A DNA stretch of 64,000 bases from Muribaculaceae bacterium. GTDB taxonomy: Bacteria; Bacteroidota; Bacteroidia; Bacteroidales; Muribaculaceae. The stretch's first letter is position 1. Every line of letters starts with the position of its first letter. Positions 55,053-64,000 of the stretch are shown piece after piece. The stretch covers positions 186,001 through 250,000 of the forward strand of contig JAFLUA010000002.1 in the NCBI GenBank assembly GCA_022508985.1, in the 5' to 3' direction. The translations under genes were made by a program, and so were the position numbers. A model generated the notes under the pieces. It searched no databases. It saw nothing but the letters and a program-made list of their open reading frames with translations, and was not told the origin of the DNA.

Positions 55053-56525
55053 TTAATTTAAGTTGTCGGCATGGACTTCAACTGTTACATCGGCATCGTC
55101 ACCAAGCTCGACATCGGCGCGAGAAGCCTTTTTTAGAGCAGAGCTCGTGCCGCTTATGCTTATGTCGTATGTGTAGTTGGTGTTGCGGAACACCGAGAAG
55201 TCGCGAGCCTGGCCTGTCGCCGAGCTATTGTTGATATTGGTTGAAAAACCTTCGTGTACGCGATAATCGTAGGTGGTTCCATTCGTGCCTTTCACACGAA
55301 GCACCATGTAGGTCGCATTGTTATTGAAAGTCTTGTCGGCAGTCGGGCACAGAGCCGAGAACAAATCGGAGCTACCGCCCAATGTGGCACCGCGCTGAGC
55401 GTAGGTGGTAACACTTGGCAGGCCCCAGTGCTTGTTTTCATAATGCCAGAAGCCGAATTTATAACCTGTGCTTGTCGCCGTAACGGCATCGCCTGCAAGG
55501 ACATCATAGGGAGGATTTCCGGCTATGGTAGTGCCGTTTGTCGTCGTCCTAAACTCAGCGTCGGTCATTGTATAGTAGCCATCGGCGCCATAACGGTCGG
55601 ATGCCGCCGGTGTCACGTTGAGCCATGTGTCGGCTGTGTAGCTTGAACAGTCTTCAACATTATCATGCTCTATCATATACACATATCGCGGCACATTACA
55701 CAGCTTCCAACTCAAACCACCGGTACGGTTCAAGGCTCCTGAAAGGTTCACCTCTACCGTTGCATGCGAAAACATCGGTCGAAGAAGGAAGGTATAATTG
55801 CTATAGTACCCGAGCCCCAAATTTGGCTCCAAAACTATGGCCTTTTCAAATGCTGTTCCGGTGTCGTAAGTAAACATCTGTACCAGCACATTTGAGCCAT
55901 AAGGATTCGGTGTCAATCTGCCATTGTCGTCGGCCTCAACAGTCACTTTGGCTCCGGCTGCAGTCTTATAGTAGATACCCGACATTAACACGTGGCGGGT
56001 TGTGCCTATTGCTTGTTCGGCCGAAACGACATCTACGGCTATATTGCAGAAGTCTTCCCACGAGGCTAATTCACCTTCCAAGATATCGATGAGAGGCATC
56101 GTTGCGCCATTGCCCAATCGAGCCTCGACATTCAAGTAGTTTGCAACCATGGCCACATGAGCATATTCATGGTCGTCGGCAAAGAACAGGTTTTGAATAG
56201 TAACTTGGTTGTTTGTAGCTGCAATACCTGAAGTTTTTGTGCCGGAACCGATAAAACGATGATCGTTGGCATCGAAGAAGCCTACCCATATCTCTTTAAC
56301 GTCAGTTACCGATAAGGCCACGTCGTTATAGTTGTGGGCTCGTGATTGCTGCCCTTCGGAAAGCACCGACAGAGGCACATCAATCTTCACGGGGCCTACT
56401 TTATGTATTGTAGGCTGCGAGTCATCGGCAGTGTCGCTACACGACGCTAACGACGCGAGTAAAAGCACACCAACAAAGAACCGGCATTGCAAAGATGTAA
56501 TATATTTTGACAATTGTAGTTTCAT
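55053..56525 (-). CDS. Fimbrillin-like lipoprotein of the Mfa/Fim locus
   Basis: A 490-residue lipoprotein. The signal peptide ends in the lipobox LASCSD. Two fimbrillin-like beta domains follow, with the N-terminal segment VGPVKIDVPLSVLSEG and a C-terminal strand region around FRNTNYTYDISISGTSSALK, typical of Bacteroidales fimbrial subunits. The exact family (tip adhesin or accessory subunit) is uncertain. It is the last gene of the locus, 12 bases after the large lipoprotein gene. Confidence 0.75.
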   Translation of the reverse strand: MKLQLSKYITSLQCRFFVGVLLLASLASCSDTADDSQPTIHKVGPVKIDVPLSVLSEGQQSRAHNYNDVALSVTDVKEIWVGFFDANDHRFIGSGTKTSGIAATNNQVTIQNLFFADDHEYAHVAMVANYLNVEARLGNGATMPLIDILEGELASWEDFCNIAVDVVSAEQAIGTTRHVLMSGIYYKTAAGAKVTVEADDNGRLTPNPYGSNVLVQMFTYDTGTAFEKAIVLEPNLGLGYYSNYTFLLRPMFSHATVEVNLSGALNRTGGLSWKLCNVPRYVYMIEHDNVEDCSSYTADTWLNVTPAASDRYGADGYYTMTDAEFRTTTNGTTIAGNPPYDVLAGDAVTATSTGYKFGFWHYENKHWGLPSVTTYAQRGATLGGSSDLFSALCPTADKTFNNNATYMVLRVKGTNGTTYDYRVHEGFSTNINNSSATGQARDFSVFRNTNYTYDISISGTSSALKKASRADVELGDDADVTVEVHADNLN

Positions 56526-56537
56526 ATCGGTAGGCTT

Positions 56538-59099
56538 TTATTGTATGGTGATTGATGTTTCTCTATCGCGTGGCGATTCAACCGCGAGTCTTACTTGCGT
56601 CGTTTTATCGGAATTGAACCCGGTAACATAGAAGCGATACACGTGGTTACGTACGATCGGATAGATATATTTCAAATAATCTGTAGATTTTTCTATACCA
56701 TCGTCATACCCTTGGCGTCCGTTATCGATATACTTGCCATTTACGGCATAATTGATAAAATATAGGCGATAGGCATAGTTGTCGTCGAGATTATCTTGCG
56801 GGCCATCGAAGTGCATTTCTATGTGTTGAACCTTAGCACGCGATGTCAAATCGCCATTGATGTCGGTATCGTCGGGCAATTTTTCGGGAGAGTAACATAT
56901 ATATTTGTAATATTGCCCTGTCGGGTCTTCAACCTCGATGAGCCGAACATAATTATTATTGGAATAACCTTCGATACGAGGATTGAACACACGCGGATAC
57001 TTGTAACCTTTACCGGTGGCATTATTATACTTGAAGCTTGTTCCATTCCAATTCCAGCCCCAGTCTTGCCAGCTACCGTAGAACCAGGCGAGCTTTTGCA
57101 TATATTCGGCACCCGATTTATCAGTGCTGCCATCGTGCATCGGGCAGAAACCCATAATATTGTCCCACTCGTCGTCAATACCATTATCTAACAGATATCT
57201 GCCTTGCGTCCCTGTATATTTCGGAGCGATATCATCCCAAAAATCAACGCCATCTTTCAGCACGGGAGTATTTTCGCCATACCACAACAGGTCGGTCGGT
57301 GTTTTTACGTCGACAGTCTCGCAGTTGGCCGATGAGTTCATAGTACGCATATAGATATGCGAAGGCTTATGATTCTTGAAAACCGTCTTCGGGAAATATA
57401 CTTCTACCTTAGCGACCGAACGCAAGAGATAAACCCTCTTATAGTCGTAGTCGGCCCAATCACAAGGCGTCGACAATGGGAATGTCTGCCCGTCGGGCGT
57501 GTTTTCATAGTTTTCATTTCCTATGGGGTCAAAGTCTTGAACGCCATACATAGGTATGGGATTTTCTGCGCTGGGCAACTGTGCGGCACTATCACAATCG
57601 TAGAGATGCACATCCTTCACAAACTCAATTTCGTGAATCCTTATTTTTCCCCCTTGGCCAACAATATACACCGGGAAGAAGAGCTGATTCGACGGGTTCA
57701 TTGTCAACTCGAAATATTCGGGCGTTGTTGTGAGCCTACGCGTTTTGTGGCCATCGGACGGTTCTTCAGGCGAAGCTCCCGAAACAAACCACCAGTCAAA
57801 ACGAGTACTGGCCGAAGTATTAGCCTGGTCGATCCAACTCATATAGAGATATGCGCCATCGGGCGACGATGCTTTAACACGCACGGTGACATCGGCAGGT
57901 ATATTGAATGCCAATACACCGTTCAGCCCTCCTACGACATACGGTATCGAGTCGCCTTTGTTCTGATAAGCACCGGCCTTTGTTTGTTCTACAGCAGGAA
58001 CAGAAGCAAACTCTAAATAACCGCTCTGAGGCGTGCCGTTATATGGCACGAAGGTTGCCTGTGTTTGAGAAGTATGGAAAGTAAGACCTTGATATTCAAA
58101 TGTTTTATACGTGGGATATGTGTAATTAGAGCCCGAAGGGGTACAAACCTTCTTTAATGCCTCTACGAAATCGCTATTCCATTCAGTCATGCGGCTCTTA
58201 AAAGGCGTGCTCTCCGTAGAATTTTTGCTGACATAATAGGCTTGTGGATTCTGTCCTCCACTGAAGTCCCAATTACGCCACACCTCCTTGATTTTATATT
58301 CGTTGAGGTCGTCGAGGCGGCGATAGAAATCGATGGTATGGTCATCTTCATTAACTACGAAATACCCCCCCTCGTCATCTCCTTTGCCGCGCTTGATGTA
58401 TTCGTTTATTTCGTCGTAATAGTAACGCCAATATCCATGCTTGATACGGTCGTCATAGCGATTTTTTGTTTTACCGTGTTGTGCAGTGAAATCCCTTATC
58501 CACACGGTGTTACAACTCGACAAGAAGTTGCCCTTACTGCCCTGCAATATGTGGCTGTAAATATCGAACTGGTCGTCGATATTGGGGTCCATACGGAAGT
58601 GCGACAGTTTGCCCATATCTTCGTCCCATTCAAAGTGATTGCCGTCGATTTGCTCGAGAGGCCAGTTTGCGAGGACAGCGATTTTGAATCCGTCTTCTTT
58701 TATCATTCTGATAATTTCCTCGCCGTGAGTATCACTTAAGAGCAAATTCTCGGAGATGGTTATTTCGTAACCGCCTTCAATGGGTTTTGCTGTGGTAGGG
58801 TCGACAGCCACACGATAGCGGAACTTGCCTTGCTTGGTGAAAATCAAGACTCTAAGACCGTTTTTAACGCCGTTGAGCTGGATATAGTTTTCAAATCCTT
58901 CGCCGGGAGCTTCGCTATGTGCTCGCGAAAGGGACCCGCCGTCGAGATTGTTGAGCGAGATAACAAACGAAAGGCCGACACCGTCGGTGTATTTCGATGT
59001 GTTATCGGCGGGCAGATCGGCATCGGAGCACGACGTCAACAACCCTACAAAGAGTGTTGCCGCTGCGGCCAAGGACATATATATGTTTCTTATACGCAT
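56538..59099 (-). CDS. Large fimbrial accessory/tip lipoprotein (DUF4906-like)
   Basis: An 853-residue lipoprotein with a lipobox at LLTSCSD. An N-terminal fimbrillin-like domain (VGLSFVISLNNLDGG, LRVLIFTKQGKFRYRV) is followed by a long central region with a lectin- or sandwich-like part and a C-terminal fimbrillin-type end (YPIVRNHVYRFYVTGFNSDK). The size and location match large tip or accessory proteins of Mfa-type loci. Assignment to DUF4906 is from memory of the pattern and is tentative. It is 41 bases after the FimB/Mfa2 gene. Confidence 0.7.
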   Translation of the reverse strand: MRIRNIYMSLAAAATLFVGLLTSCSDADLPADNTSKYTDGVGLSFVISLNNLDGGSLSRAHSEAPGEGFENYIQLNGVKNGLRVLIFTKQGKFRYRVAVDPTTAKPIEGGYEITISENLLLSDTHGEEIIRMIKEDGFKIAVLANWPLEQIDGNHFEWDEDMGKLSHFRMDPNIDDQFDIYSHILQGSKGNFLSSCNTVWIRDFTAQHGKTKNRYDDRIKHGYWRYYYDEINEYIKRGKGDDEGGYFVVNEDDHTIDFYRRLDDLNEYKIKEVWRNWDFSGGQNPQAYYVSKNSTESTPFKSRMTEWNSDFVEALKKVCTPSGSNYTYPTYKTFEYQGLTFHTSQTQATFVPYNGTPQSGYLEFASVPAVEQTKAGAYQNKGDSIPYVVGGLNGVLAFNIPADVTVRVKASSPDGAYLYMSWIDQANTSASTRFDWWFVSGASPEEPSDGHKTRRLTTTPEYFELTMNPSNQLFFPVYIVGQGGKIRIHEIEFVKDVHLYDCDSAAQLPSAENPIPMYGVQDFDPIGNENYENTPDGQTFPLSTPCDWADYDYKRVYLLRSVAKVEVYFPKTVFKNHKPSHIYMRTMNSSANCETVDVKTPTDLLWYGENTPVLKDGVDFWDDIAPKYTGTQGRYLLDNGIDDEWDNIMGFCPMHDGSTDKSGAEYMQKLAWFYGSWQDWGWNWNGTSFKYNNATGKGYKYPRVFNPRIEGYSNNNYVRLIEVEDPTGQYYKYICYSPEKLPDDTDINGDLTSRAKVQHIEMHFDGPQDNLDDNYAYRLYFINYAVNGKYIDNGRQGYDDGIEKSTDYLKYIYPIVRNHVYRFYVTGFNSDKTTQVRLAVESPRDRETSITIQ

Positions 59100-59140
59100 A
59101 TTTTTTTCGCCTGAATATTAGAGGCTAAAAACAATAGTTG

Positions 59141-60223
59141 TTATTGCAGTGGTATATTACCGTTGTCGGTAAGATGCCAGCCATTGATGACAAGTTTCAC
59201 TGCTACCCAACCTTCGTCGTCTTGGTTTTCGAGGAGTACCATAATGTTGTATTCGTCTTCACGATCGAGGTATTCCTGGTCGTCTAAAGCTGCATAGCGC
59301 TTGCTCTTCATCATCAACAAATAGTCTACCAAAGGTATTGAGAACACTACACGCTCGGCCTCGAGGTCGGTAACGGTAAGGCGCGCTTTGCTGTTTTTTG
59401 TGAGGCGCGATGTTGCCAATTCCGCCACGAGATAGTGAGTGTTATAGTCATCGGGCTCGGGTACGGCACGGCCTTCCCAGTCGTCGTCGACATATCCGCT
59501 ACGTGTTGCCCACGGGCGATATTGTATCGTCTCATCTTCGAGGACGTCATTGTCATGAGCCAGGTAGCCGTTACAGTCGTCAAGAGTTATGATAAATCTT
59601 TTGGGGTCGAGTTCACCGGCATGATGCTGTACATCGAGCTGGATATAGTTGGTGTCTTTTGTGAGGTAGCATGTCGCATAGTGTTCGCCTTCTTCATCGG
59701 GGTATTCATGGAAAAGACGGCCATGGAATAGGGCATGCAAGTTGCTCTGCGAGAATGTTATTCCCTCGTCGTCGACACTGCGCGCCATACGGCATTTGAG
59801 CTCTGTCGAGTTAGACACGGTGGCCGGCACGGTAAAATGGCCCTCATTGTCGGCAAGACCACACCATGCTATTATTTCATATTCACCCGGGTCGATAAGC
59901 ATAGGCAGACGGTAGTCAGGCTGGCGCAATGCTTCGCCTTTGTCTTCGAAGTGGGCTACAAACTCACCTGTAGCGGCCTTGAAAACATACACATCAACCG
60001 ATGAAACTTGTGCCGGGAATGCATCGGCACCCACCTGATAGTCATCGTTATAATACATATTTCGCTCGAAGACGAACTGCAGGTAAAAATATGGGTTACA
60101 GTCGCCCTCGTCATCGAAAATAGTATCGCATGAAGGAAGTGCGACCCATGATAGAGCCACAAAAAGCGTCGATAGTATCAGGTGCTTTATCCTTTTTATG
60201 GAATATTTTTTTGTAAGGTCCAT
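59141..60223 (-). CDS. FimB/Mfa2-family fimbrial anchor/minor subunit
   Basis: A 360-residue lipoprotein with lipobox ALPSCDTIFDD. It has the family landmarks NPYFYLQFVFERNM, SSVDVYVFKAATGEFVAHFE and LPMLIDPGEYEIIAWCGL in the first 130 residues, and a C-terminal KLVINGWHLTDNGNIPLQ. In Porphyromonas, Mfa2 anchors the fimbria and limits its length. It lies 128 bases after Mfa1, with a hairpin between. Confidence 0.88.
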   Translation of the reverse strand: MDLTKKYSIKRIKHLILSTLFVALSWVALPSCDTIFDDEGDCNPYFYLQFVFERNMYYNDDYQVGADAFPAQVSSVDVYVFKAATGEFVAHFEDKGEALRQPDYRLPMLIDPGEYEIIAWCGLADNEGHFTVPATVSNSTELKCRMARSVDDEGITFSQSNLHALFHGRLFHEYPDEEGEHYATCYLTKDTNYIQLDVQHHAGELDPKRFIITLDDCNGYLAHDNDVLEDETIQYRPWATRSGYVDDDWEGRAVPEPDDYNTHYLVAELATSRLTKNSKARLTVTDLEAERVVFSIPLVDYLLMMKSKRYAALDDQEYLDREDEYNIMVLLENQDDEGWVAVKLVINGWHLTDNGNIPLQ

Positions 60224-60305
60224 GCCAGAGATAAATCGTTAATTTACATCAGTTAATGGTGATTGTAATCTCACCGTGTTAAGGCGGTTTTAAGTAAGGC
60301 GAAAC

Positions 60306-60326
60306 CGGACGGACGTTTTCCGTCCG
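60306..60326 (-). terminator. Hairpin between Mfa1 and Mfa2 genes
   Basis: CGGACGG and CCGTCCG form a perfect 7-bp stem around a 7-base loop, in the 128-base gap, 26 bases past the Mfa1 stop. The T tract is weak, so a partial terminator or RNA-processing stop is more likely than a full terminator. Confidence 0.4.
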
Positions 60327-60351
60327 ATTTCTGCCTGTGTTTTTCTACAGC

Positions 60352-62616
60352 TTAATAGCCGAGGTTTGTATTACCGTTATCAACAATGTGCCAAGGTATA
60401 AGGATAACCTGGAGGCCAATGTAACGGTCTTTTGCGTCGTAGTTGGGGATAATGGGCTGGTTGGGGTCGTGAACGGGGATACCCGGTTTTACAATGTTGT
60501 TGATTGTAAATTTATACCAGTGGTTACGTAGCACGCCGTAGTCACCAACACCAAGGTTTTCATATTTAGCTTCGTAGTCGTTGCCTGCACCGGCAGCAAT
60601 GAAGTGCTGGATGGGCACTGCATAGTACATACGGCCATTCTTGAAGCAGTCACCTACATTAGTAGCGCCATAGATGAGCGATACAATTTCGTTTCTTGTA
60701 AACTGAACGGGAGTTTCGGTGGGTTGACCTTCAGCGGTAACTTCTGCTTTGTTGCAGTAGTAGAGGTTTACTTTCTCTTGAGCGTAGTCATAGCCGTTAA
60801 GACCGGTAGCTGTTGTATTCTTTAGGGCGAGAGTAATTCTGCCGTCACCCTTAGAAATATAAGCGGGAGCGATATCGAATACTTCTGTGGCCTTTATTTC
60901 GTTTTCTTCAGCTTCTTTGTTCACTGTTACGCGTTTGAAAGTGTCGCCAACTTTAACCCAAAGACCGCCAAGAGCACCTTTGTAAGAGAATTTCTCTGTG
61001 GCTTTGTCGCTATCGTCGGGCCACATTTTGAGGTTGGGCACGCTTGTGTCGAGTTCTTCGAGGAGGATGCCGTTGAGAATAGCTACCTGACGGTTGATAT
61101 ATGTATCTTTGTCGTAGTAGCGGTCGGAGTAGTAGTATTTATCTTTAACAATAACATCGAGAGCGTCTTCGAGACCTTCTGCTGTTGTGATTGCCTTAAC
61201 AGCTTCTTCTTCTGAGTTGTCGATAAGACGAGCCTGAATCAGCACGTGCGATCCCATAATCATGTGGTGGTAATCGTTTTGTGTGCCGGGGTCGAAGGTG
61301 TTTTCGAGGCAATATTTAAACTTCTTTCGGTTTGTGATAGCATTGTAAGCTTTGTAGTCGAGGGCCCAAGGATATGTCGGGTCGTAGATGTCGTTGCCAT
61401 CTTGTTCTGCGGTCTCTTTTCCGAATACCCAATCTTCCTGATAAGGAGTAGCCGAGCCTTTGAACGATTTGCGGAACTGTGTGGGATAGAGTTGTTCGTC
61501 CCATTCATAGTGTACGTCGGCACCCCAGTAAGAACGGTGGTTGGTTACGTCGTTCCAGCCTGCGAAAGGAACGTCGGTGGTGCCGGCTTCGGTAAAGGTC
61601 CAAGTATTTTTGAGCTCTTTGAATAGCTTGGTCTGATATTCAACACCATTGATGGTCCAGTTGGTGATAAGACCTTTCAATGTGATAGGTGTTTCATTCT
61701 CTTCAGCACTGCCGAGCCACTTAGAATCGCTTTCGTAGCTGGGAGCACCATCGGCCGACTGCTTGAATGAATAGAGGAAACCGTAAGGCTTAACACCTTC
61801 GTCGCCGAAGTAAGCTACATTGTTGCCTGTCTGGCCGTCAAATTTTGTGAAAGCTACTTCAACTTTCGAAACAACGCGCTCAACATATACGGTTACAGGA
61901 TTTTTTTCTGCCTGCTCGCTGGTGAGATAGATGTTGTTTTTCGGGATAACAGTTGCATTTACCTGTTCGCTTTCTTCATCGAGGTAAATCGAGTTTGTCA
62001 TCGTGAAATAGTACAGGTTATCGCTATACTTGTATAGACCGAGTGTTTCACCTTCTGTGTCGACGTCTCTGAAGTCGGTGTTAATCCAAGCGAGGAATTC
62101 GGGGAGGTTAAAGTTAACGTCCGATTGAGCCTTCACGAGGAGTGCGTTGAGGCGCGAGGGACGGCCGTTGAGGATAACGAGGCACTTAGCGGGCCATACA
62201 TATTCCTGGTCGTCGCGTTCGCCTGTACGTTTCACCATTGTACAATAAACTTTTTCGAGTGTAGCACCAGCGTGAGTGTGGCCGCTACCCGATTCTACCT
62301 GTGCCAAAGCGAGGAGTGACGACGAGTGATAGGTGCCATCTTCTTCGAAGAAGAAAACGCGGTTAGCCTGCAAATTGTCGACAATAGCATCTTCAGCTGC
62401 AAAGTTGCCAAAAGCTCCGGTACCTTCTGCAAAGTCTTTTTCTTGATCATTCCAAGCGCGCGACATACCTGTTGCGTCAACGCTCTTGATACGGAACGAC
62501 ATATAGCCGGTTTCACCGCCTATCTCGGGAACATCGTCACCGATAGTACGTTCTGCGCATCCTGCAAGGCTTGCTGCCACAAGTGCGCCAATTGCATAAA
62601 CAAAAACTTTTTTCAT
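60352..62616 (-). CDS. Mfa1-family major fimbrial subunit
   Basis: A 754-residue lipoprotein (lipobox AASLAGCAER) of the Mfa1 type. N-terminal domain: TGYMSFRIKSVDATGMSRAW and NRVFFFEEDGTYHSSSL. The conserved YVERVVSKVEVAF precedes the second domain, and the C-terminus has YGVLRNHWYKFTINNIVKPG and IPWHIVDNGNTNL, the donor-strand region. Major subunits are polymerised after protease cleavage at the cell surface. It is longer than P. gingivalis Mfa1, with an enlarged second domain. Confidence 0.85.
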   Translation of the reverse strand: MKKVFVYAIGALVAASLAGCAERTIGDDVPEIGGETGYMSFRIKSVDATGMSRAWNDQEKDFAEGTGAFGNFAAEDAIVDNLQANRVFFFEEDGTYHSSSLLALAQVESGSGHTHAGATLEKVYCTMVKRTGERDDQEYVWPAKCLVILNGRPSRLNALLVKAQSDVNFNLPEFLAWINTDFRDVDTEGETLGLYKYSDNLYYFTMTNSIYLDEESEQVNATVIPKNNIYLTSEQAEKNPVTVYVERVVSKVEVAFTKFDGQTGNNVAYFGDEGVKPYGFLYSFKQSADGAPSYESDSKWLGSAEENETPITLKGLITNWTINGVEYQTKLFKELKNTWTFTEAGTTDVPFAGWNDVTNHRSYWGADVHYEWDEQLYPTQFRKSFKGSATPYQEDWVFGKETAEQDGNDIYDPTYPWALDYKAYNAITNRKKFKYCLENTFDPGTQNDYHHMIMGSHVLIQARLIDNSEEEAVKAITTAEGLEDALDVIVKDKYYYSDRYYDKDTYINRQVAILNGILLEELDTSVPNLKMWPDDSDKATEKFSYKGALGGLWVKVGDTFKRVTVNKEAEENEIKATEVFDIAPAYISKGDGRITLALKNTTATGLNGYDYAQEKVNLYYCNKAEVTAEGQPTETPVQFTRNEIVSLIYGATNVGDCFKNGRMYYAVPIQHFIAAGAGNDYEAKYENLGVGDYGVLRNHWYKFTINNIVKPGIPVHDPNQPIIPNYDAKDRYIGLQVILIPWHIVDNGNTNLGY

Positions 62617-62637
62617 GTGTGTATCTAATTTATAATT

Positions 62638-64000
62638 TTATTCGTTAGTTGTTGTTACGGGTGCATATTTGCGCACTTCCTGTATGTGTTCGAGCACGCT
62701 TGCTGCATCGTTCATGCCAAGTGTTTCAGCCTGTTGGATGAGTGTTTCGGCATTGTCGTAATCGGCCTGGAGGGCAGCGAGTACGCCACGTGCATACACT
62801 GCTTCGGCACCGTCGCCGGCCTTCTCGAGATAGCGTGCCGCCGACACGAAGTCGCGACGCTGCATTGCCGAGTTTGCGGCATTGAGGTTGGCTGTCTCAT
62901 CGTTGGGGAACATGCGCACGGCAGTCTCAAACACCTCGTTGTATTCGTCGGAGCCGGGTTCGAGGCTTTGTGCCAGCACAAAGAGCTCGTTGAGCGACAG
63001 TTTGTGCGGTGCTTCATACATCACCTTTCTGATTTCTTCGGGCGTTGTATAGCTGCGTATATTATATGTAATGTAGTAGTCGGAGTGACGCAAGGCCGGA
63101 TAGATAGCCTGGAAGAGGAATTTGTATTCCTCAGGATATGCCGAGCGCAATTTGTCGTTCTTGGGGTCGGGAGCCATGTCGCTGTCGATTAAGGCAAGTA
63201 TTTCATCTTTGCGGTCGAGACCACAGCCTACGACAAATTCGCGGAGGCCTTCCCAATCTTCCGGCTCATAGTCGGTAGCGATGAAGCCGGGCTCAAATTT
63301 GTAGAGGTTTTGCACATATTGCTTCAGAGTCTCCGTACGACCTTTTGCCAAGCGTATGTTGTTGTCATAGGGGCCTTCAGGCGATGCGAAACCTTTGATT
63401 TTAATCGACGTTATAGTCACGTCTTCATCGCGACGAACAGAGTCGATTGTTGCTATGATTTTAGCAAGTTCTATTTGGTTGTTACGATAGTTGGGATAAA
63501 GCTCGGTGCGGTTTACGGGGAAGTCGATAAAAGCGCGTCCCGATAGGGTACGAGTCTTTAAGGCATCGGCAACAGGACGTTTGTACTCAAATTGCGGTGT
63601 AAACACAACGTCGTGGTAAGCACCAAGTTCTCCGAGGTATTCATCGACAAGGGCCGAGCAACAGCCATAGTCTTCACGCTTGAATTTCAGTGTAGAGCCG
63701 TTCATCCACTCTTCGTAAGGCACGAGTGTGTGATAAGTGAGCTCATTGGGTTTCTGACGAGCGCGGTACGATTCTTCGGTGCCGTCAGAGAGAAGGCTCT
63801 TGCCGTTGCGCAAGTAGTAGAAATAGCGTTTACGACCGTAGATACCAACCGAGTAAAGCGCCAACGAGTCGTTGTCGTTTACTAAATACGGTGTCAAGAG
63901 CACGGCTCTATTGCTGCCTACCTTGAGGCTTTGAAGGTCGACATCCATATCGACCGCCATATATGCGCTGTTGCGAGCTATTTTCACATTATCGACACCA
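62638..64000 (-). CDS. DUF3868/OmpA-like protein with TPR-type C-terminus (5' end outside window)
   Basis: At least 453 residues. The frame stays open to the right edge, and the GTG at 63987 is probably internal, since in-frame residues VDN precede VKIARNSAYMAVDMDV. The N-terminal part is a beta-domain (DUF3868-like). The OmpA-type peptidoglycan-binding segment KIKGFASPEGPYDNNIRLAKG is near residue 205. The C-terminal 130 residues are helical repeats (FPNDETANLNAANSAMQRRD). It starts the Mfa1 locus, 21 bases before the Mfa1 gene, and probably anchors the fimbria or its assembly to the outer membrane. Confidence 0.78.
   Translation of the reverse strand, partial: GVDNVKIARNSAYMAVDMDVDLQSLKVGSNRAVLLTPYLVNDNDSLALYSVGIYGRKRYFYYLRNGKSLLSDGTEESYRARQKPNELTYHTLVPYEEWMNGSTLKFKREDYGCCSALVDEYLGELGAYHDVVFTPQFEYKRPVADALKTRTLSGRAFIDFPVNRTELYPNYRNNQIELAKIIATIDSVRRDEDVTITSIKIKGFASPEGPYDNNIRLAKGRTETLKQYVQNLYKFEPGFIATDYEPEDWEGLREFVVGCGLDRKDEILALIDSDMAPDPKNDKLRSAYPEEYKFLFQAIYPALRHSDYYITYNIRSYTTPEEIRKVMYEAPHKLSLNELFVLAQSLEPGSDEYNEVFETAVRMFPNDETANLNAANSAMQRRDFVSAARYLEKAGDGAEAVYARGVLAALQADYDNAETLIQQAETLGMNDAASVLEHIQEVRKYAPVTTTNE

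Overview
The window is a chromosomal segment of a member of the order Bacteroidales, most likely a gut lineage near Muribaculaceae, Barnesiella or Porphyromonas. The evidence is the SusC/SusD pair, the Mfa-type fimbrial locus, the type IX secretion-like protein tails, the FatA-type acyl-ACP thioesterase, the viroplasmin-RNase H fusion, and the recurring Bacteroidetes promoter pattern TTTG - about 20 nt - TAnnTTTG upstream of many genes. The family placement is an inference from gene content only.

Layout. 1-3.6 kb (minus strand): the 5' part of a DsbD-like gene, mtnN with an AlbA-type regulator-like gene, and fabF behind acpP. 4.0-12.2 kb (plus): dnaX, then a tripartite RND efflux pump (adaptor, permease, outer-membrane factor) and an acyl-ACP thioesterase, all closely spaced. 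12.2-25.8 kb (minus): butyrate kinase and phosphate butyryltransferase, a BtuB-like TonB receptor, a secreted S8 protease, and a SusC-SusD-lipoprotein operon. 26.1-30.5 kb (plus): carAB. 30.9-33.5 kb (minus): a secreted endonuclease I and a small unknown protein. 33.8-34.4 kb: efp. 34.5-34.8 kb (minus): a candidate structured non-coding RNA. 34.8-35.9 kb: a DUF1573 protein. 36.1-39.5 kb (plus): a short phage remnant (small ORF, capsid, adaptor-like protein, frameshifted portal). 39.6-42.7 kb (plus): asd and a cation/proton antiporter. 42.7-49.3 kb (minus): metK behind a probable SAM-II riboswitch, then mscL-aroK-ald-rnhA-glgB. 49.5-54.8 kb: gap, an Lrp/AsnC regulator, and metY-metX-hom. 55-64 kb (minus): a five-gene Mfa/Fim-type fimbrial locus running off the right edge.

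Functional threads. Methionine and SAM metabolism recurs: asd, hom, metX and metY make homocysteine, metK makes SAM under probable riboswitch control, and mtnN recycles SAM by-products. The surface theme is nutrient capture (SusCD, lipoprotein, secreted protease, TonB receptor, secreted nuclease) and adhesion (fimbriae). The least explained pieces are the ncRNA candidate at 34.5-34.7 kb, the four-gene phage structural island without terminase or integrase, and a 71-residue acidic protein at 33.3 kb. No tRNA, rRNA, CRISPR array, insertion sequence or recognisable defence system was seen.
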